Shown piece after piece: positions 59,630-64,000 of a stretch of 64,000 nt of DNA. Positions within the stretch are counted from its first letter, which is position 1. Every line of letters starts with the position of its first letter. The position numbers and the translations under genes were made by a program. Location: contig JAKUNG010000003.1 in NCBI GenBank assembly GCA_022452285.1, positions 165,470 through 229,469 of the forward strand. The letters are read 5' to 3'. The DNA is from Terriglobia bacterium. GTDB lineage: Bacteria; Acidobacteriota; Terriglobia; Versatilivoradales; Versatilivoraceae. The notes beneath the pieces were generated by a model. That model saw only the letters and a list, made by a program, of their open reading frames with translations. It did no database searches and was not told where the DNA came from.

Positions 59630-60241
59630 ATGAATAGAAAACATCAAGAAAATAGTGAAAAGCCAACGGATCTATCTTCGTTAGAAGAACAAAAACAGTC
59701 AGATTTTGAGGCAGAATTTTTCGGTCCTACTAAAAAACGAAGTTGGATTTTAGCTGTTGCGGTTGTTTTAACTGCGATTATTTTGTTGGCTTCTTTAATT
59801 TCCTCGTCCAAAGCATTCAATCCTTGGTTACCTTGGACTATTGAGTATGCTCAAAAAAGAGTCCCTCAGGGGCCTAACGGAGAGCCGCCTATTGTGCTTT
59901 TAGAGCTTAGCCAAACTCAAAGTGAAGAGACAATTACCATCAAAGGAAGAGTAAAAAATCAGAGTGAAGAACAAATTAAGGAACTAATCGCCACTCTGAC
60001 TTTGATTACTTCCTTAGCTCTTCCTGTTATTGAGGATGTTTCTATTTCTCCCGAAGAACTGGATGCTGGAGCCGAAGGCTCCTTTGAGTGGGTAAAACCT
60101 CTTACAGGGCAAGCAGGTGGTATGAAACTCAAATTTGGACTTGGCAGTGGTGCAATAGTACAACATAAGGACGGGCGGTTTGAAAAAACAGAAAAAAGAT
60201 CTGAGTCGTTAGAAAATGAATCGTTAGAAAAGAACTTTTGA
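59630..60241 (+). CDS. Hypothetical single-pass membrane protein, C-terminal FxLYD-like beta domain
   Basis: One TM segment (SWILAVAVVLTAIILLASLIS) then ITIKGRVKNQSEEQIKELIATLTLI beta-rich domain; plausible start spacing after the LysR gene. Confidence 0.6.
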   Translation: MNRKHQENSEKPTDLSSLEEQKQSDFEAEFFGPTKKRSWILAVAVVLTAIILLASLISSSKAFNPWLPWTIEYAQKRVPQGPNGEPPIVLLELSQTQSEETITIKGRVKNQSEEQIKELIATLTLITSLALPVIEDVSISPEELDAGAEGSFEWVKPLTGQAGGMKLKFGLGSGAIVQHKDGRFEKTEKRSESLENESLEKNF

Positions 60242-60368
60242 TTGTTTTATGTTTTTTGTTGCTTATATTTTGTTCCTCCCTAATTGTGGTTTCTTCATTG
60301 AAAGTACTCAACTTAAATTCGAGGGTTAACTATTGCGTACTGTCTTTGTGTGAAAGGTTAGACCGGGT

Positions 60369-61361
60369 ATGAACAAGAGAAAAGTGCTGCAAAAAAAAAT
60401 ATTTAATGTTAGTCGACGTTTTCGGGGATTACAAAGAGTTACAAAGGCTTTATTATCCACTAAGCATCCTTTATTAGCCCATCTTATTCCAATTCGTCGT
60501 TGCAACCTTTCTTGTACATATTGCAATGAATTCGACAATTTTTCTCCTCCTGTTTTAACAAAAGAAATGATAAGACGAGTGGATACCCTAGCAAAACTAG
60601 GTACAGCTGTTGTTACCATCAGTGGGGGCGAACCATTTCTACACCCTGACTTAGACCTTATTATTGCCCAGATACGTTCAAGAAAGATGCTCTCTGGAGT
60701 AATCACAAACGGTTATCTATTGAATGAAAAACGGATTACGCAATTAAATAAGGTAGGACTCGAATATATGCAAATCAGTATCGATAATGTTAATCCTGAT
60801 GACGTTTCAAAAAAGAGCCTAAAAGTTTTAGATGCTAAACTTTTGATGTTATCCAGATATGCAGAATTTGACGTAAACATTAATTCAGTACTAGGCTCTG
60901 GAATATGTTTTCCAGATGACGCTTTAACTGTTGCACGTCGAGCCGTCAAGTTAGGGTTTTCGAGCACCTTAGGTATCATTCACGATGGTAGTGGACAATT
61001 AAGACCTTTATCTAAAAAAGAACGTTCGGTATACCGAGAGATTCAAAAATTGGGGAAGAGATCTTTTGCTAGATTTAATCAATTTCAAGAAAATATTTCT
61101 TGGGGAAAACCCAACGACTGGAGATGTAGAGCCGGTAGTCGATACCTCTATGTTTGCGAAGACGGACTGGTACATTACTGTTCCCAGCAACGTGGATATC
61201 CGGCAATCCCCTTAGAAAATTATACTCAAGAGCATATAGAAAACGAATTTAACACAGCCAAAGAATGTGCACCTTATTGTACAGTTTCCTGTGTTCAGCA
61301 GGTTGCTATTTTTGATAACTGGAGAGCGCCTCAGACCGGTAGTTTTAAAACCATTTCTTGA
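60369..61361 (+). CDS. Radical SAM protein with Cys-rich SPASM-like C-terminus
   Basis: [13 protein letters not shown] (CX3CX2C), [14 protein letters not shown]-terminal [24 protein letters not shown]...[12 protein letters not shown]. Confidence 0.9.
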   Translation: MNKRKVLQKKIFNVSRRFRGLQRVTKALLSTKHPLLAHLIPIRRCNLSCTYCNEFDNFSPPVLTKEMIRRVDTLAKLGTAVVTISGGEPFLHPDLDLIIAQIRSRKMLSGVITNGYLLNEKRITQLNKVGLEYMQISIDNVNPDDVSKKSLKVLDAKLLMLSRYAEFDVNINSVLGSGICFPDDALTVARRAVKLGFSSTLGIIHDGSGQLRPLSKKERSVYREIQKLGKRSFARFNQFQENISWGKPNDWRCRAGSRYLYVCEDGLVHYCSQQRGYPAIPLENYTQEHIENEFNTAKECAPYCTVSCVQQVAIFDNWRAPQTGSFKTIS

Positions 61362-61505
61362 ACGATTAGATTAAGGGTTTACTTCAATGGTTGATAAAAG
61401 AAGAATTATTTGGGTTTGATCAAAAATAACTAAAATAACGGAGATTGACAAACAAAACTTGGGAAAAATCTGGCAATTTCAAGCGATGTTGACCAGGAGG
61501 TTGAT

Positions 61506-62270
61506 ATGTTGAAGGGCAAAGTTGGGATTGTTTTTGGAATAGCTAATAAACGCAGTATTGCTTGGAGTATAGCTGAAGCATGGCATCGGGCAGGAGCCCA
61601 ATTGGCCTTAACTTATCAGGGGGACCGACTGCGGGATAATGTAGCTGAATTAGCTCATGGTCTTGGAGGGAATATTCCTATTTATCCCTGTGATGTTACA
61701 AAAGATGAAGAGATTGACAATGTTTTTAAATCTCTGGGAAATGATTTTGATTGTTTGGATCTGGTTTTACACAGTGTAGCTTTTGCCCCTAAGGAAGCAC
61801 TGGAAGGACAGTTTTTAGAAACAGAGAGAGAGGCTTTTAGAGTTGCCCATGATGTGAGCGCATATTCATTGGTAGCTATTTCTCGTGCGGCGCTACCTTT
61901 AATGACAAATGGAGGTAGCATTGTCACGATGACATATTATGGTTCTGAAAAAGTTGTACCACATTACAATGTAATGGGAGTTGCGAAGGCCTCTCTTGAA
62001 GCTACAGTAAGGTATCTATCCTATGATTTAGGTTCAAGAAAGGTTCGTGTAAATGCTATAAGTGCTGGCCCAGTTAAAACGCTGGCTGCTAGAGGAATTC
62101 GTGGTTTTAGTAGTATGCTGACCTACCATTCTGAACATGCTCCATTAAAGAGAAATGTTGAAATTGAGGAGATAGGAAATACCGGGCTATACCTAGGTAG
62201 TGATCTGTCAGCAGGTGTCACTGGTGAAATTATTTTTGTTGATTGTGGTTACAATATAATGGGTATGTAA
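61506..62270 (+). CDS. fabI: Enoyl-[acyl-carrier-protein] reductase (NADH)
   Basis: LKGKVGIVFGIANKRSIAWSIAEAW; YNVMGVAKASLEATVRYLSYDLGSRKVRVNAISAGPVKTLAARGI; YX6K catalytic pair. Confidence 0.94.
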   Translation: MLKGKVGIVFGIANKRSIAWSIAEAWHRAGAQLALTYQGDRLRDNVAELAHGLGGNIPIYPCDVTKDEEIDNVFKSLGNDFDCLDLVLHSVAFAPKEALEGQFLETEREAFRVAHDVSAYSLVAISRAALPLMTNGGSIVTMTYYGSEKVVPHYNVMGVAKASLEATVRYLSYDLGSRKVRVNAISAGPVKTLAARGIRGFSSMLTYHSEHAPLKRNVEIEEIGNTGLYLGSDLSAGVTGEIIFVDCGYNIMGM

Positions 62271-62346
62271 ATAAATTATTTTGTAAGGAATAAAAAAATA
62301 CGGTTAGCTTAAGCTTAAGTTATAGATCACCAAAGGAGAACCAATT

Positions 62347-63012
62347 ATGGACAGAATATTCCCTTCAGCTCAACAGAGAACAAAGACTCCCAATTTAAGG
62401 AGTAAAGCTTTCTTATTCTGGACGACTACTTTATTTGTGGTAGTTACAATGCTGATAAATTGTACAAGTGAGAGTGCCTCTAATTTAGCAACAAAATCAG
62501 CCGCTCCCGGTTCTTCTCGTACTTCAGATAAGGGCAAACAGCTAGGCCCATTTATTTTTCAGATTCCCTCTGGGTGGATTGAGACTGAACCTAGTTCAAG
62601 AATGCGTAAAGCTCAGTTCACATTACCCAGATCAAATGACGATTCAGAGGATGGAGAGTTAACAGTGTTTTATTTTGGATCAGGGCAAGGTGGATCAACA
62701 GAAGCTAATATTAACCGGTGGATTGGCCAGATTAGTCAACCAGACGGATCTTCTTCTCGGGCTAAGGCAAAAATTATTAGTGGGGATGTTTCGGGATTTA
62801 AAATCACCCAGGTTGATGTCAGTGGGACACTACAAGCTTCTCGAATGCCCGGTGTGCCACAACGGCCAGCCAAAACCGGTTACCGTTTGTTGGGGGTTGT
62901 TCTTGAAAGTCCTGAGGGACCTTGGTTTTTCAAGCTTGTTGGACCAGAAAAAACTATTGAAAGATGGGCGGCCAGTTTTCAGAAGTTTATTGAAAGCGCC
63001 AAATCAAATTAA
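62347..63012 (+). CDS. Hypothetical lipoprotein
   Basis: Hydrophobic stretch ending VTMLINC (lipobox-like) then a Ser-rich linker and globular domain. Confidence 0.6.
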   Translation: MDRIFPSAQQRTKTPNLRSKAFLFWTTTLFVVVTMLINCTSESASNLATKSAAPGSSRTSDKGKQLGPFIFQIPSGWIETEPSSRMRKAQFTLPRSNDDSEDGELTVFYFGSGQGGSTEANINRWIGQISQPDGSSSRAKAKIISGDVSGFKITQVDVSGTLQASRMPGVPQRPAKTGYRLLGVVLESPEGPWFFKLVGPEKTIERWAASFQKFIESAKSN

Positions 63013-63028
63013 GCCTGTTTTATATTTA

Positions 63029-63622
63029 CTAGTTAAATCTCCCAACTTTGACTTTTGCTGGGCGAATAAGTAATCCATTCATAAGATAACCCTTACTAAC
63101 TATTTCAAGAATGCAGTTGTCCTGTTCTTTTTTAGTTACATTAACTACTGCAACGGCTTCTGAAACCTCAGGATCGAAAGTCTGACCCACTTGAGTAACT
63201 TCCGTTAAGCCTAAGTCATCGAGTACTCCGGAGAATTGGTTATGGATAAGTCCTACGCCTTCAATTAGACCTTGAAAATTAGGAGTTTTTTTAGAAGCAT
63301 TCAAGGCCCTTTCTAAATTTTCAAACACATCTAAAAATTCTTTTACAAGGTCCCCTTTAGATTGAAGAATCCTTTTTTCGTGCTCGTTTCGAATTCGCTC
63401 CCGAGACTTTTGAACTTCAATTTCTGCGTTCTTCTGAACTTCATTTACCTTTTTTTCCAATTCCTGTACATAGGTAGGTTTAAAAGAATATTCCTTCTCA
63501 TCCTTAGATGCTTCTTTTTCTTTGTTGACCCAAAAACGTTTGTCGGTGACTCGAATTGGAGTCTCTGTTTTTTTTGATTTAGTGTTTGAAAGGGAATTTT
63601 GTTTTTTTTGTAGAAGTGACAT
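63029..63622 (-). CDS. grpE: Nucleotide exchange factor GrpE
   Basis: Coiled coil ELEKKVNEVQKNAEIEVQKSRERIRNEHEKR then LDVFENLERAL, HNQFSGVLDDLGLTEV, GQTFDPEVSEAVAVV, GYLMNGLLIRPAKVKVG. Confidence 0.93.
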   Translation of the reverse strand: MSLLQKKQNSLSNTKSKKTETPIRVTDKRFWVNKEKEASKDEKEYSFKPTYVQELEKKVNEVQKNAEIEVQKSRERIRNEHEKRILQSKGDLVKEFLDVFENLERALNASKKTPNFQGLIEGVGLIHNQFSGVLDDLGLTEVTQVGQTFDPEVSEAVAVVNVTKKEQDNCILEIVSKGYLMNGLLIRPAKVKVGRFN

Positions 63623-63864
63623 TACTTATATGTCCTTTTAGCTAACTGTTTAAAGAAAATTACCTAGGCGGCCAAAAAAGAACAACAAAGAGCTTTTTCT
63701 ATGGCGAGTTTCTAGTCCTGATAAGGTTAGGCAAATAAATTGTACTGGTCTTAATGTCTATACACCAAGTTGATTTGATAGACAAAAAAAAGAAAGGCTG
63801 TGTTTGAGGTAAAGCAATGCATATATTTGTGTTAATTTGGATGACATCTTGAAAATAGTCTGGC

Positions 63865-64000
63865 TTAGTTTTCAATCTTTGCTTCATCTACAAGCATTAC
63901 TGGTATGCCATCTTTAACAGGGTAAACTCGTTTACACTTTTGGCATTTTAGGCCATCCTCATTTGGTGTTAAATTTACAGGCTCTTTGCAGACTGGACAA
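63865..64000 (-). CDS. Trm112/UPF0434-family small zinc-binding protein, partial at window edge
   Basis: Own reverse translation CPVCKEPVNLTPNEDGLKCQKCKRVYPVKDGIPVMLVDEAKIEN*; two CxxC motifs. Confidence 0.85.
   Translation of the reverse strand, partial: CPVCKEPVNLTPNEDGLKCQKCKRVYPVKDGIPVMLVDEAKIEN

Overview
Apparently a chromosomal origin-proximal region of a Gram-negative-type bacterium. I cannot place the taxon from sequence alone. The left end has the classic core: yidC(partial)-yidD-rnpA-rpmH on the minus strand, divergent from dnaA-dnaN-recF-gyrB-gyrA on the plus strand, with an AT-rich dnaA/dnaN spacer that is a plausible oriC. The rest mixes housekeeping genes (metK, tal, bioB, rfaE2, mfd, surA-like, tyrA-like, fabI, grpE, a Trm112-like fragment) with accessory and catabolic genes. 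These include Tat-exported Gfo/Idh, glycoside-hydrolase-like and enolase-superfamily proteins, a CehA/McbA-like PHP metallohydrolase, an amidohydrolase, an FAD amine/amino-acid oxidase, an M81/MlrC-like protein, and LysR and MFS proteins. I saw no CRISPR array, transposase, integrase, rRNA or convincing tRNA. The observations most worth checking are: (1) a three-domain ACP / fatty-acyl-AMP-ligase-like / PlsC acyltransferase protein; (2) a pair of paralogous Tat-exported GH-like proteins flanking a PHP metallohydrolase; (3) divergent enolase-superfamily genes whose active-site motifs look non-canonical; (4) 'gene fossils' in spacers, especially a decayed hemW-like relic after metK and a truncated CobW-like N-terminus before the MFS gene. 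No clearly new multi-gene defence or mobile system was found.
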